Shown: positions 34,813 through 46,656 of the stretch, piece by piece
Layout of the letters: each line of letters begins with the position of its first letter
Position numbering within the stretch: position 1 is the stretch's first letter
Assembly (NCBI GenBank): GCA_025174535.1
Contig: JALBUN010000010.1
Coordinates: forward strand, 1,302,001-1,366,000
Direction: 5' to 3'
DNA length: 64,000 bases
From: Cantharellus purpuraceus
Taxonomy: Eukaryota > Basidiomycota > Agaricomycetes > Cantharellales > Hydnaceae
Notes under the pieces: model-generated
The model's database searches: none
Told to the model about the DNA's origin: nothing
The model's input: the letters and a program-made list of their open reading frames with translations, nothing else
Translations under genes and position numbers: made by a program

Positions 34813-36979
34813 TCACTTCCTACGTGGCGACAGGTTTCTCAAGCGACTCCCAGATGCTTTCGACGAACCTATAAAATCCCTTCTGGAGCGTCCTTTCAGT
34901 GTAGTAGTATTCAGAGATTTCTCCTTGATCTTTCCCTCGCTTTTCCCCTTGCTTACTAAAACCTCTTCGCCTGCGTCCGTACTCGTATCCGTATCCGTAC
35001 CCGACCCAGACTCAGATTCGGACTGTACGGCATCCTGTGGAAATGAAACCCTTTTTCTCTTTCCTTTTCTAGAAAGCGGAGACGACGATAAGTCAGGTGG
35101 TGAGGACGGAGGCTCGGCAACCGCATCCGGGGTGGTCAGAGAAGGGATTGACGATGATGGTGCGAGATGTGCATGCGTTGTATAGGGGTAAGGAAATGGA
35201 AATGGAGGATGTGGATAGAACCATGGAGGATGAGCTGGACTCTGATAAGGGAAATACGGCGTGGGATATGACCATGACGAGGGCGGTTGCATTGGGGTCG
35301 GAGGGCTATGCGGAGAGTGAAGATGAGAGGGGTGGGTGGACGATGATGTTGGTGGCGAGCCAAAGGCTAGATAGCTAAGACTTTGCATCGCCTGCGCAAT
35401 ATGGATCTGTGCTTCTGGGTGCGGGGCCAGGCTTGACTCGCGAGCATGGTTGGGGGGCGGCGGATAGGGTACCGGGAAAGTGGGCGCGGGGGTGTGAGCA
35501 GATCGCTGATTGGGTTGCCAAAATTCGTGAGATGGGAGTGAAGGTGCAGGAGGGGGATGATACGAGGATGACTGTCGTGGAAAACCAGCACGTTTCGAGG
35601 GCGAAGGTGTGGACGGCTGCTGATGCTTCGATGCTCGTATGTCTGTGGGAGCCTTCTCTGGTGATGATTTAGATAAGCTTTGGCGAGGCTGAGCAGGCAT
35701 TCGGGGGGCGTCGTCGTTTTCACCCTGTGCCTGTGTCTACACATAAACCCACGAATCGAAGGACAACAAAATATACATATCGGCTTACCCTCGCGTCCTC
35801 ACCCTGTTTAAACAGAGTCTTGGCATGACGTATAGGTAATGTGACCTCAGCTATGAGTTTCTTGGTCGGCGAGAGGCTCATTTCTCGATCTTTGCTTTTG
35901 CCAGTCGATAAGTGAGCCACTGGCTGTGTCCCATCATCTCGCGAATGTTGATGGAAAGGCGCTTTCCTCGTAGACGACGATGCCTTCCGAGGCTTCGCAG
36001 GGGAGGGTGGTAAAAGATTATGAGGTGGCGGCTTGCGAAAAGGCCGCGGAGAAGTCATAAGAATGTTCGACTCCTTCGACTCCTTCATAGACGAACGGGA
36101 GAGAGGAGGTGTGCGTAGTTGCGCCGGTGTCTGGTTTCGACGAGGGAATGCATGTAGAGGCTTGGGAGTCATGCCACCTTCCGCACCCAGAGGTTCTGAA
36201 CAATTGCTCAAATCAGTTTCAACCTCCCAGAGTAAGGCTCCTTCGCCAACGGTCTCGTCGTATCCAGCAAGTTCGTCGTCACTGTCTGTGGGAGGTAGTG
36301 CAGGCGCACTTCCCACTTCTATCTCCACGATGGACTCATCGATGTCTACGTTAGCGTCAAATTCGGCATCATAACCACCACCTCTTGTATCGTCTTCGCT
36401 GAAATCATCAGTGCCTTGTAAGCATTTCCTGGCCTCTTCTGCAGCCATAAATTCTCGAAGGTCCTTCGCATCCTCAGGGTCAAGTTCACGCACAGGTGGA
36501 ACGTGGACGGGATTGAACTGATGATCTAGCTCCGACTCAGAACCCCACCCGCCAATCTCATCTTCGTCCTCGTCATCCTCCGGAGAAGCATCCTTGTGGG
36601 CCTGAGCCTTCTTCGGATCCGCGAAACACCCAATGTCCCACGTGCCATCTTTACTGCTAAGCACTCCGCGATCCTTGACCAAACCACCGCTGCGCAAGTC
36701 GACAATGTCGTCCTGGTCTAGTCTACGTGCATACTTGTCCCCAAGAGCCGACCACACGCTCAAGACGCGTGAGGAAGACGCACGGCGCTCGGTGTCTAGT
36801 TGGGGGTCGGAGGTGGATCCTGACTGGTGCAAGTTGGAGAAGGAGGATGACGAATTTGACGCGAGCGGCGGGGTGGTAAGCTTGCGGCGTTTAGAAGGTG
36901 AGGGGCCATCCGCTCGCTTTGTTGCGGAGGTAACGCGGAAGGGAGCAGGCGATGCTGAGGTCGACGGAGTGGGATGCAT
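34813..36979 (-). CDS. Scm3/HJURP-type centromere protein (CENP-A chaperone), candidate
   Basis: Long Ser/Pro-rich nuclear-type protein from two exons, about 36979-35785 and 35702-34813, joined in frame (GEDAR to GENDDAPR). ATG at 36979-36977 (MHPTPSTSASP). The key evidence is residues about 70-110: VLSVWSALGDKYARRLDQDD followed by IVDLRSGGLVKDRGVL, which fits the Scm3 core pattern (W, KY, acidic DEIDL, TG, D-x-G-x-L). The middle is acidic, and a basic KRKR and several SP/TP sites follow. Scm3 proteins deposit the centromeric H3 variant. The low-complexity parts say little, so the assignment rests on one motif. Alternative: an unrelated nuclear phosphoprotein. Confidence 0.6.
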
Positions 36980-37909
36980 GCCTGAATTACATAAGCTTAA
37001 GTAAACTCCGCACAAGTCCTTCTCCATGGCTCCACGTCTCGTTCCGCCTCGGCTTACCTTGCAATAGGCTTCCACTTGCTGTGCTCTCCTGGTCATAAAT
37101 GCGTTCTTAAGGCCTCCACATTTATATGGGTCATTACTATATAAGGGGTTCTGCGTAGTATAAGTCCTCCGTGTGCCTGGCCACGATTGCATCTGTCTCG
37201 AAAAAGCCGAGTTTATGTATGTGCCTACATGTGGTGCAACAACACACCCGTTTGATTGTGCAATCAATCTATTGCCTCCGCAGCAATACAGTCGCTGAAA
37301 GCTCCGCTCCCAGCATGACCGCGGCCAGACCAATTCTCCCCTACATCGTCGCGTCAGGATGCAGACTACTACCATTTCAGGGATGAGGCGAAGTTGTGAA
37401 TAGGAAACATTATATCGTTGCACACTTACCATGTTAGAATGTCAGCAATTATAGTGGTAAGTTGCATGACAGCTCTTCCATCAGCACCGCGTTGAGCTTC
37501 AATTCGGCGTCATTCAGATTTTGACTTGTAGAAAATACTCTAATACCTTTTTTGCAAATGAATTGATGGTGTTCCTTTCTGTGAGTGTGTGGCGTCAGGA
37601 CGCCTCTGGGATGAAGATTGCTCCTTCAGACCAGTGTAGGCACGTGAAACTGTCCATGTAGGTCCGCTGTAACACCTTGATTCGATTCATACTCGATGCT
37701 CTGGAACCGAACATAGAAATTTCGCTATTATCATTCTACGGCCGATTTATGAGGACAGAAACACATGACGGGCTTGTACACCACACGCACCCGCTCCAAC
37801 TCGCTCAAGCATATAAAGGGCTTTACTCTCCGTTTCACTTTCTCAGTTCTGCCTTCCCCACCACACGCACAACCACATAAAAGTATTATTTTTCGCTCGC
37901 AAGCACACT
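36980..37909. promoter_or_regulatory. Divergent intergenic region; TATA box of the hydrophobin-like gene
   Basis: No gene is supported here. TATAAAGG at 37812-37819 lies about 92 bp before the ATG at 37910 and is followed by a pyrimidine-rich stretch (CTTTACTCTCCG...), the usual layout of a strongly expressed Agaricomycete promoter. Confidence 0.5.
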
Positions 37910-38796
37910 ATGCTCTTCTCCACCAACATCACACTCGCCGTCTTCGCCATCCTCGCATCCGCCGCTACAGTTAGCGGTGTCCCGCATAATTGTCCCTATG
38001 GTCCTCGTATGTTGTCTTTTTATATTCTCGTATGATAGTACTGATTATATGACGCCTTCTATTCCACTCACGTTAGCCACCGTCACCGTCACCATCACTG
38101 ATCGCGAGACAGCGACTGTCTCCGTAGGGCATCCCGTCTCGACTTGGAACCACCCCGCCCCCACCCACTCCGTCTCCCATCCTGCCATTTCTCACCCTCT
38201 CCCGACGCCTTCCCATGCACCCCCTCCACCTCACGCACCCAGTGGGGGGTCTGGGGGGAAAATGACCCTTTGCTGCAACACCAAAGGCAATGCGGACTCG
38301 CTCGCAATCACTGCTCTTGCAGGTCTCCTCGGGATCGACTTGTCTGGTAAGACAGGATTGGTCGGTGAGTGTCAATGTTTCATATTTCCGAGTCAATTTT
38401 GTTCTTAAAGCCATTGACCTTCGTCCTACAGGCATTCTATGCGATGTCATCGGAGAAGGATATATCGGTGAATGGTGCGTCTTCCTCACGTATGTTTATT
38501 TTCCCCCGAATCACCTACACGTCTTCCCTGTAGCCCCTCCGGCTCGCTCATCACTTGCAGCAACCTTGTCGGTATACTAGGCTCGGATTGCTCTGTATAA
38601 AATCTTTCTCTCATTTTCTCTCGGCCCTCAAGGCCTCACCATTGGCGTCGATGGTCTATCAACTCCCTTCTTCCGGTTGGTCGTGTACATGAGGTTCTGT
38701 ATGGTGTGCATTTACTCTCCTTTCAACCCCGCCTTCCCGGCCTTCGAACACTATTCTCTTTCCCATTCTTGTAATGCGACCTGCTTCGTGAAATAA
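37910..38796 (+). CDS. Divergent hydrophobin-like secreted protein
   Basis: ATG at 37910 begins a signal peptide (MLFSTNITLAVFAILASAA). After an intron in the codons following HNCPYGP comes a His/Pro/Ser-rich segment (PTHSVSHPAISHPLPTPSH), then a class I hydrophobin-like core: MTLCCNT, ITALAGLLGIDLSGKTGLVG, ILCDVIGEG, a further C in ECPSGSLITC, and after the last intron GLTIGV. Compared with class I hydrophobins, the CC doublet near the N-terminus is present. The first Cys is displaced far upstream, the second CC doublet is a single Cys, and the last Cys of the usual IGC is Val. The 3' exon (to TAA 38794-38796) is uncertain. Such proteins coat hyphae or aerial surfaces; this one may fold differently. 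Confidence 0.6.
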
Positions 38797-39011
38797 AGAC
38801 TTTTTAATATATGGGTAGGAGTTGTGAGTAATCGATGGTGTACAAGACTAGAACTGCAGTGAAACGGGATAGGGCGTGCCGACTATAAATAAAAGGGCTG
38901 AGGGCGCCAAGTCTCTGGGATTCTTGGATGAATTTCCGCATTTGGATTCAACCATTAGGCCAGCTTACAAGACACTCGGTTTATAGTTCTAGGCACTCCT
39001 CATCTCAAGCT

Positions 39012-40644
39012 ATGTCTTCTTCGGAAGTTGTCGGTCGGCTGCCTGAAGGATTGCGCAATCTTGTGTTGGCTACTACTAAAGACGTCGATGCAAGTTCAAC
39101 CATCTTTGGAGCATCGGAGAAGGATACTGCTGAAGTAAAGACTTGGCTTGAAAAGGCATCCAAAGCAGACGTAGTGATTGAGAGTAATATTAAGGTGGGA
39201 TTCCAAAAGCTGCTTGGATCTGAAATACTAATTTCTATCCAAGTTACTGGATACACATTTGATATCGCGGACGTTCCTTGTCAGTAATTATCTGACAGCG
39301 GCAGATGTTGCTATCTATGGAGCATTGCATCCCATCCTTGTGTGTCTTTGTCCGATGCCTTGTGCGCGACTGTTATATTTAACGATTAATCGCTAGTCCA
39401 CGGCGAAGCCTGAGCAATACTACTCACATCCCTCCGTCACTCGCTATTTCGATCACATTCAAACACGGCCACAGGTCCGTTTGGCAGCAAACTTGATAGT
39501 TCCACCATTCTCTCTTGTTTCATTTGATATCGAGAACGCGCCCAAAGCAACGCGCACAGCGGAGCCTCCGAAAAAGAAGGAGAAAATGCCTAACACTGAT
39601 GCTCTTGCAGCAGTAGTCGAGAAAACCAACCAAACACCTGCAGCTTCTGAGGCTGATAGGAAGAAGGCAGACAAGAAAGACAAGAAAGAACCAAATGAGA
39701 AGAAGGAAGGAACAGCGCCTCCTCCTGCTGGCGGTAAGAAAGCAATCAGTAAGGGTGGAAGTGCAGTCACTGAACCCACGGGACCTGTACCATCAATGAT
39801 TGACTTACGTGTTGGTCACATTATTGATGGTGAGGAGCATTTCTGTCTGTATTTCAATCCATTTCTCAATTTTGGCATAGTGCAAAAGCACCCAGATGCT
39901 GATGGTCTCTACGTCGAGGTTTGTCTTGCGCATCTTTTTGTGTGCTGTCAATCAATACATTTTTCAAGCAAATCGACATCGGAGAGGAGACAGGCCCTCG
40001 GACAGTTGTTTCCGGTCTTGTTAATTATATACCTATCGAGCAGATGCGAAACAGAAGGCTTATTGCTGTGGTTCGTCTATCTTCCACATCACATTATTGA
40101 CATGTTAGACGATTGATGTCCCCTTTATATATAGTGTAATCTGAAGCCTGCAAACATGCGAGGCGTGAAAAGCTTTGCTATGGTCCTATGCGTAAGTCAT
40201 GCAAAGTTGGGACTTGCTCATTGATTTTAGACTTCTACATAGGCGACTCATACAGACGGAAAGGACGCTGGTATCGAAATAGTTGATCCACCAAAGGATT
40301 CGAAGCCGGGTGATCGCGTATACTTTGAAGGGTCATACGAAAGTGTGTCTTGCCTCACAGTTTCTAACTCCCATTGTGCTGACCTTTGTGAGCAGATGAC
40401 AAGCCTCTTGATCAGCTCAATCCCAAGAAGAAAATTTTTGAGACTATCCAACCGGGTATCTATTATTACTCTCTTATCGGTGTAGATGGTTCGTTGATAT
40501 CCTGTCCCAGGCTTTACCACACTCGAGACGCGCGAAGCGGCGTGGGTTGACCCCGTTACGAAAAGCGTACATCGTTTACGGACGCACAATGGACACGATG
40601 GGGTCTGCCTAGCACCATCATTTGTGGGAGCTTCCTTGTCGTAG
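39012..40644 (+). CDS. Arc1/AIMP1-type tRNA-binding cofactor of aminoacyl-tRNA synthetases
   Basis: N-terminal GST-like half (MSSSEVVGRLPEGL; NYLTAADVAIYGALHPIL; YYSHPSVTRYFDHIQ), a Lys/Glu/Pro-rich linker (KKADKKDKKEPNEKK), and a C-terminal EMAPII-like OB-fold: MIDLRVGHI, VQKHPDADGLYVE, GEETGPRTVVSGLVNYI, VCNLKPANMRGVKS, IVDPPKDSKPGDRVYFEG and FVGASLS at the stop (40642-40644). This matches yeast Arc1p and human AIMP1, which bind tRNA and deliver it to Met/Glu synthetases. Several short introns interrupt it, for example after HIIDG and after VDPPKDSKPGDRVYFEGSYE. The ATG at 39012 follows a short leader. It is followed on the same strand by carnitine acetyltransferase; no functional link is expected. 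Confidence 0.87.
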
Positions 40645-41134
40645 TTGGGATTGTGTATATACACACAAAGTTAAGAGTCTATTTCGATTGACCACGTCAA
40701 GTCTGAGCCTGCAATGCGTTGTTCGGGGTGGCAACATACACTCAGAACTGTCAATTGTTAAGTTAATTCAAGCAAATGCTAAAGATGTGGAGGCAAAGCG
40801 AGGCTTGAGTGTTGCTACTGCACGTCGGCGGAATTCGCCATGTGTGGGTAGACCTGAGCTTGTGTTATGCTTAGTCATTTAGCAGTGTCGCGGGTCACGT
40901 GAAAAGAGCTACAAGACCATGCCGGAATTCCACGACTCCGTATCCGACCAGCATAAGTACACATTTTAAAAACTCACACCGCAGGACTTGAGACTCAAAG
41001 TGCCTACTTATCTACACATGCACAGGCTGCCCGCTATTACTTTGCGCGCACCTCTTGCTTCTCAAGTCAGTGTACATTGCGCTTCAAATGTAGCCGTCAG
41101 ACTAATTGTCGTGGCATAGCGCTCCTCATTGGCT
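40645..41134. other. Intergenic region, promoter of carnitine acetyltransferase gene
   Basis: About 490 bp with no gene. It must contain the 3' end of the tRNA-binding cofactor gene and the promoter of the next gene. I see no clear TATA box. Confidence 0.4.
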
Positions 41135-43592
41135 ATGGCACCTCGCACACGTACCCTTACTACTTCTAAGTCGCGCAAGAGTGAAACGGTCCCCACAGGG
41201 TACTCCATCGACCCCTCCGTCGGACCTATGCTCCGGTTCGAACGATCGCTTCCCCGTCTTCCGGTCCCTACCCTTTCATCGACTGCCGCGAAATATCTGG
41301 AGACCGTACAACCCCTTCTCACCCCTGCTGCGTATGAGAAGACCAAGCAGGCTATTAATGAGTTTGTGACATCAGATCAGGGCAAAGAGCTGCAACGTAG
41401 ACTGGAGGCTCGTGCAGCGGATCCTAATATGCCCAACTGGCTTGCTGATTGGTGGAATGAGGCGGCGTACATGGGATACAGAGATCCAGTAGTTGCGTTT
41501 GTGAGCTACTTTTATGTCCACTTGGACGATAAAACGACGAAGACTGCGGCGAGGCGCGCTGCGAATTTAATCAAAGCCATGCTGCCATTCAGAGATCTTA
41601 CAGAAAGGTGCGAATTCATACTATGGGGCTTATAATGTTTTTATAACGTGTATATCTAGTCAACAACTAGAACCAGAGAAGGTCCGTAATATACCTTTAG
41701 CCATGGCGTCGTACAAATGGTTGTAAGTTCCTTTAAAAGATATTCTTTGTTAAAATTAATTCTTATTGAGGTTTAATGCGTGTCGTTACCCTGAGAAACC
41801 CTCCGATACTGCCAAGAAATTCGAACCGGCAAGAAACAACCATATAGTATTTGTCCGGAAGAACAGGTTTTACGAAGTTCCGATTGTCGAGAATGGGCAA
41901 TTACTCAGCACGGCGGAGCTTGAAGCGTATGCACCGTGTAGGATGTCAGAAACATGTTCTTACTCCCTGCAATAGCCAAGTAGAAAAGGTCATCCAGCTC
42001 GCCGGTGAGCGGAAGGCACCTCCGGTGGGTGCACTGACAAGTGAGAACCGGGACATATGGACAGAGGTGTGTCCACAGTGCCATTATCTGAAAATGACAC
42101 GGTAAACGTCTTGTATGTCAACAGGCTCGTAGGGCACTTATTGCCGCCTCACCAATTAATGCTGCTTCTCTGGAACGTATAGAGTCCGCGATCATAGTTG
42201 TAGCTCTAGATGACCATACACCAGTCACTCGCGAGGATATCTCGTGGCAACTCTGGACTGGAGACGGCCGTAACAGATTTTTTGACAAGCATCAATGTGC
42301 GCTTTTTCCATAACAACCCAACCACTATCGAGCTCACCTGATATTCTCTAGTGATCGTGTTTGATAATGGACGATCTGGATTCCTTGGTATGTCGTCGAT
42401 CTACTCTGCTACCCAATCCTCTTAAAGACAACGTCCATAAGGGGAGCATTCATGCATGGACGGCACCCCGACTCTTCGTCTGAACGTCAGTGCACTAAAG
42501 TGTCATACTACATTGTGCCTCACAACTCCGCTTATCAGGAATTTATGTTAGCTTCACTGGCACACGGCAAGGTCGACCATGGTTCTAATGTTGTTCGAGT
42601 GCTCTCTGCCCCCCAAGAGCTCAAATTTGAGCTTGATGACGCCTCTAAAGCATATATTGCTCGTGCTGAGAAAGACTTTGATGAGCTTGTAGGGAAGCAT
42701 GAGCTTCTTGTTAGTATCTTGTGACCTTCGACCGCTCAGATTTTCGTCGGTGGACCTCGGCTCACATGACTTTCGTCTAGGTTCTACACTACGAAGGGTA
42801 CGGGAAGGATCTTATCAAGAAGTTTAAAGCATCGCCCGACGCTTGGATGCAGCTTGTGAAGCAGCTGGCATTCCACAAGGTACAGTCAATGCTGGTCACC
42901 TGATGATCTCTAAATCTCATGGATTTGATGTCAGTTGCACAATCGACCTGGCGTGACCTACGAGAGTGCACAAACTCGAAAATTTCAGCTCGGCAGGACC
43001 GAGGTGATTCGCAGCGCAAGTCGTGAAAGCAAGGAATGGGCCGAGGCCATGCTCAACCCTCACGAGACAGTAAGAATAGTAACTGTTCAATCCCCGACCA
43101 TATTTAGCAGAAGAATATTGATAGGATGACCATCGGGCCTTACTTTTCCGACAGGCTCTGACTCGTCATCTCCAATATGCAGCGTGGGCAGCAGATGGCC
43201 AAGGAGTTGATCGACATTTGTTTGGTTTGAAGAAACTAATCCGAGAAGGCGAGCCTACCCCGCAGATATATCAAGACGAAACTTTTGCTAAGAGTTCCCA
43301 CTGGGAGCTGTCTACTTCACAACTCTCTTCGCCTTTTATTAACGGATGGGGCTATGGCGAAGGTATATTCTTATTGATTTTGTCAGAGCCTCACTCACTC
43401 CAATGGACAGTTGTTCCCGACGGATACGGTCTGGCATACGCCATTGGGGATCATTATTTGCGCTGGACAATGACAAGTTTGAAGCTTAATACGGCTGAGC
43501 TTCGTCATTACCTTGCTGAGGCCGCAACCGAAACCAAAGAGATGATGGAGCGAGCTGCCAGAGTCTCAGAGACTACAAAGGCCAAACTTTGA
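41135..43592 (+). CDS. Carnitine O-acetyltransferase
   Basis: Choline/carnitine acyltransferase family enzyme that moves acetyl groups between CoA and carnitine. Seen in order: LPRLPVPTLSSTAAKYLETV at the family's N-terminal signature; WWNEAAYMGYRDPVV; NNHIVFVRKNRFYEV; QLWTGDGRNRFFD; the catalytic His in GEHSCMDGTPT; LHYEGYGKDLIKKF; TYESAQTRKFQLGRTE; and VVPDGYGLAYAIGD. About ten short introns; the gene reads cleanly once they are removed, for example AELEA joined to QVEKV across the intron starting about 41928. The last residues are AKL, a peroxisomal type 1 targeting signal, as known for yeast Cat2p. The basic, Ser/Thr-rich N-terminus (MAPRTRTLTTSKSRKS) could also direct mitochondrial import. 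ATG at 41135. Confidence 0.93.
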
Positions 43593-46500
43593 AACATCTG
43601 ATAGACATGTGAGGTCTTATATCAAGCCGGTTACTAGATATCATTATACATCTGTTTGAGATCTATATACGGGACTTCTTGTATCATGAGTGTGGCACTG
43701 TCCTATTCTGTCACTTCCGGATTCCGGACCTCCAGCTAGCTAGCTAGGTTATAAGCTTTCATGTTTATCTTGCGGAATTCAGCCCATGTTACCCTCGAAT
43801 CATTGTTGCTAGGCTAGGCATTTCATTAGATAATTTGGTGCTGGATCGATTATGAGCTGGCATAAATGTGATGCATTGTAAAAATAACACTGAAAAGAAT
43901 CGAAGGATGTGGATGTGTTTGAGTTTCCTTCAATCTACATCGCACAGGAGCCTTTGGTGTGATATTCAATGTTCGTATGATAAGAGTATGTATGTTACGC
44001 ATTCAATACTCAAGTACTCAGCCCCATGTTGGAATAAGAAGCCGGATTGAATGCGACAATTCGATGTACATTCTCGTAGGAGGCAGTTGGAGTGACAAGT
44101 TGTGTACGAAGGAAATTAATCGATAACTATCGATGGATTCAGCAGCAATAGTCAAGATCTATTGATCCTCCACATAAGACTCAATCCTCACATGATATAA
44201 CCAACACGGATAACATGGGAGAAGCTTAGGGGGACCCACCCGCGTACCAGTTAATCTATGGATCGTAAAGCAATAACTCATGGAAAACATGACTTGTTTG
44301 CCAGATTATTGTTCAATGAAGTACGTCAACGAGCTGATAAGATGTAGAGCCTAAAGCCATAGGACCAACAGCCGTTGAAAGCTTGAGGGCACCCTCATTG
44401 CTGGTATAAGGGCAATGCTCTCACAATCGTTCGGTTGGTTCCCCTAAATGAAGAAACGTTCCGATGGGGTTCCGCACGCGCGCCACTCATATAGTCTGCC
44501 CGCTCAACTCGTCTGCGTGAGATGTGAAATATATCATGTCCCGACCACAGAGTGACAGAATTGTAGAGGGTGCTAAGCATGATGTATATGTAGGTCAAAA
44601 CCATGTGAACACGCGCGCGGAGACGGTGGCAAAGCACGTGGTGAGAACGAGGAGAGGATCGACAATGAAGAAGGAAGTAGGCGGCACTTGCTGACGGAAA
44701 GGGAAGCGCCTGAGGAATAAAGAATGTGATTCGGAAGGTCGAATGACGTGTTGTCATTGCAGAGATAGTTAGGCGACCATATCGGAATAGCACCAGGCAA
44801 TAGAACAGGATGCAGGGTGTTCCAACGAAACACGCTGCAGCTTGCTAGCGGACCTGGGACGTATTAAGGTATTGCTGACACGATACCGTGAAGCCGGCCT
44901 ATCTAATTACTGGGTCACTACTCATGTAGCACATCTATGCTAGGCGGGTTGGCGCTGCCAATGCATTTGAGATTATCCCTAGGCTGAAATAACAGCATGA
45001 CTAAATATCGACTTGGTTGAGGGACAAACATACGGGGAAACCATTGCAAATGAAATCCCGTGCTGAGCTTGGAGGTAGACAGACACCCGATGCGGCATTT
45101 GGTTCCGGAGTCGAGGCCCGATTTCGGTGTGACAAGTCAGTCGCGAGCATACAAGACGTCTGATGCACCAAGCAATAGAAATTAAAAGACAGATATGTCC
45201 CAAGGGTCCCATTAGCGGGAGGAATGAAATGTGCAGAATATGTAGTTGCCGGTAGCGCCACATGCTCGGTCGGCTAAGACATCGGAATTCCTCTATAACG
45301 TGTAGAGTATGGCTGAGCCTCGAGTGGAAGCCACAGTCCCAAAAACCAGAGGAGCTCTCGAGATGAAGAATCGACAGGGTAGTAAGATATGGAACATGTG
45401 TAGTGATACCGCCGAAGAATTCTCACGTTCCACGAAGGATCCAGTCTGATAATGCGCCGGGGGTAGTAAAGTGGCTACAAAGCCAGGGAGTTTTGAAGCT
45501 GTGAGATACCGTCCGACTTGGGAGGAGTAACGTGCCAAGCATGGCTCAGAGTCTCAGATACCTACGATGACTGGGCTTCCCTCAAATCAATCACCTTCAC
45601 AAATAAAGTCAGGGCCATCTGATAACCTGACCCACTTTCTCCCCTGAGTGCGACCACTCAGCGAACACCGACGCACCGTGCGTCGACGATACTCCGCAAA
45701 CGACCTCCACTTCCTATTTCATGCAAGATGGGCGTGCCTTCTTCATGTCCATCCATCAGCTCCGCAGCGCTATGAGAGATGTGAAAGCCCATTGACCATC
45801 CTACGTGTCTTGATGCGCAGGCGACTGCTAATCCGTTTACATGTAGAACCTTACCTGGAATCGCATTCTCGCTAGAGATTGAGACAAGGTGTAGATGAAG
45901 TTCTCCTCTTGTCCTTTATGGGGACAAGTCAGCACACAACCCCACTGAATTTCAGACGTTTCACGGGTCTGTTTCCACACTCAAGCATTAGATCTCCTAC
46001 GCTCTACAAGAGCTATAAAGCTAGAATGATGTCAAATTCATTTCAGATTCCGCCAAAACTCCGCTCATCTCACTTGTGATCGGAATTCGCTCGGGTTGGT
46101 TTGAATTCGACATGGATATAGAGCTTACACTCAAGATGAGCATCGCTGCTTTTCTTTCATATTTCATCTATATTCTCATTGCCTGACTGTTGGAATATGC
46201 GAGCGGCGCATGTTATTAGACAGTGCCGAGGTACTATATAGTTAAATTACTTAAGTAATTACTCGTGCGTTTGTAACACAACCACCACCACGTCGGTGTT
46301 ATTGCCCTCTTCGCGTGCCCCTTTTGTGCGTTTTCCGACACTGACATTCTTCCGTCAAGAAGAACAAAAATATTGGACTAATAACTGGAATCAATGATTC
46401 AATGGTATGGTGCCACGCTCGCCTCGGCGCTTCCCCCCGCTTTGTTCACGCTAACATGGCTTCTGGTGTATTTTGACTATTTCAGCTCTTGAATGTGATC

Positions 46501-46656
46501 AGTGCACTCCCATTAGCCATCCTGCCAGTTCATCACTATGCAAGAGCGATCATCGATCAATTTTCCTCTAATCATTTTCTTCTATAGCGGTATGGCGGAT
46601 GATGCTATGCGCTCTGATGCCTTCAAATAATCTTTGCGAGTGCTGCACCTTATTAT
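43593..46656. other. Gene-free intergenic region
   Basis: About 3 kb between two convergent-facing genes. Several ORFs of 80-130 codons occur on the minus strand (for example 44793-44395 and 45263-44979). None has recognisable motifs or consistent splice signals, and they overlap each other in different frames. I call nothing here. Confidence 0.45.

Noticed and set aside
37000..37432. Upstream extension of the Scm3-like frame to 37432
   Set aside because: The extension has no ATG with good context near its start and overlaps likely leader sequence; the ATG at 36979 gives a clean Ser/Pro-rich N-terminus.
44395..45538. Several overlapping minus-strand ORFs of 80-130 codons
   Set aside because: No motifs, no splice pairs, mutually overlapping in different frames; treated as chance ORFs.
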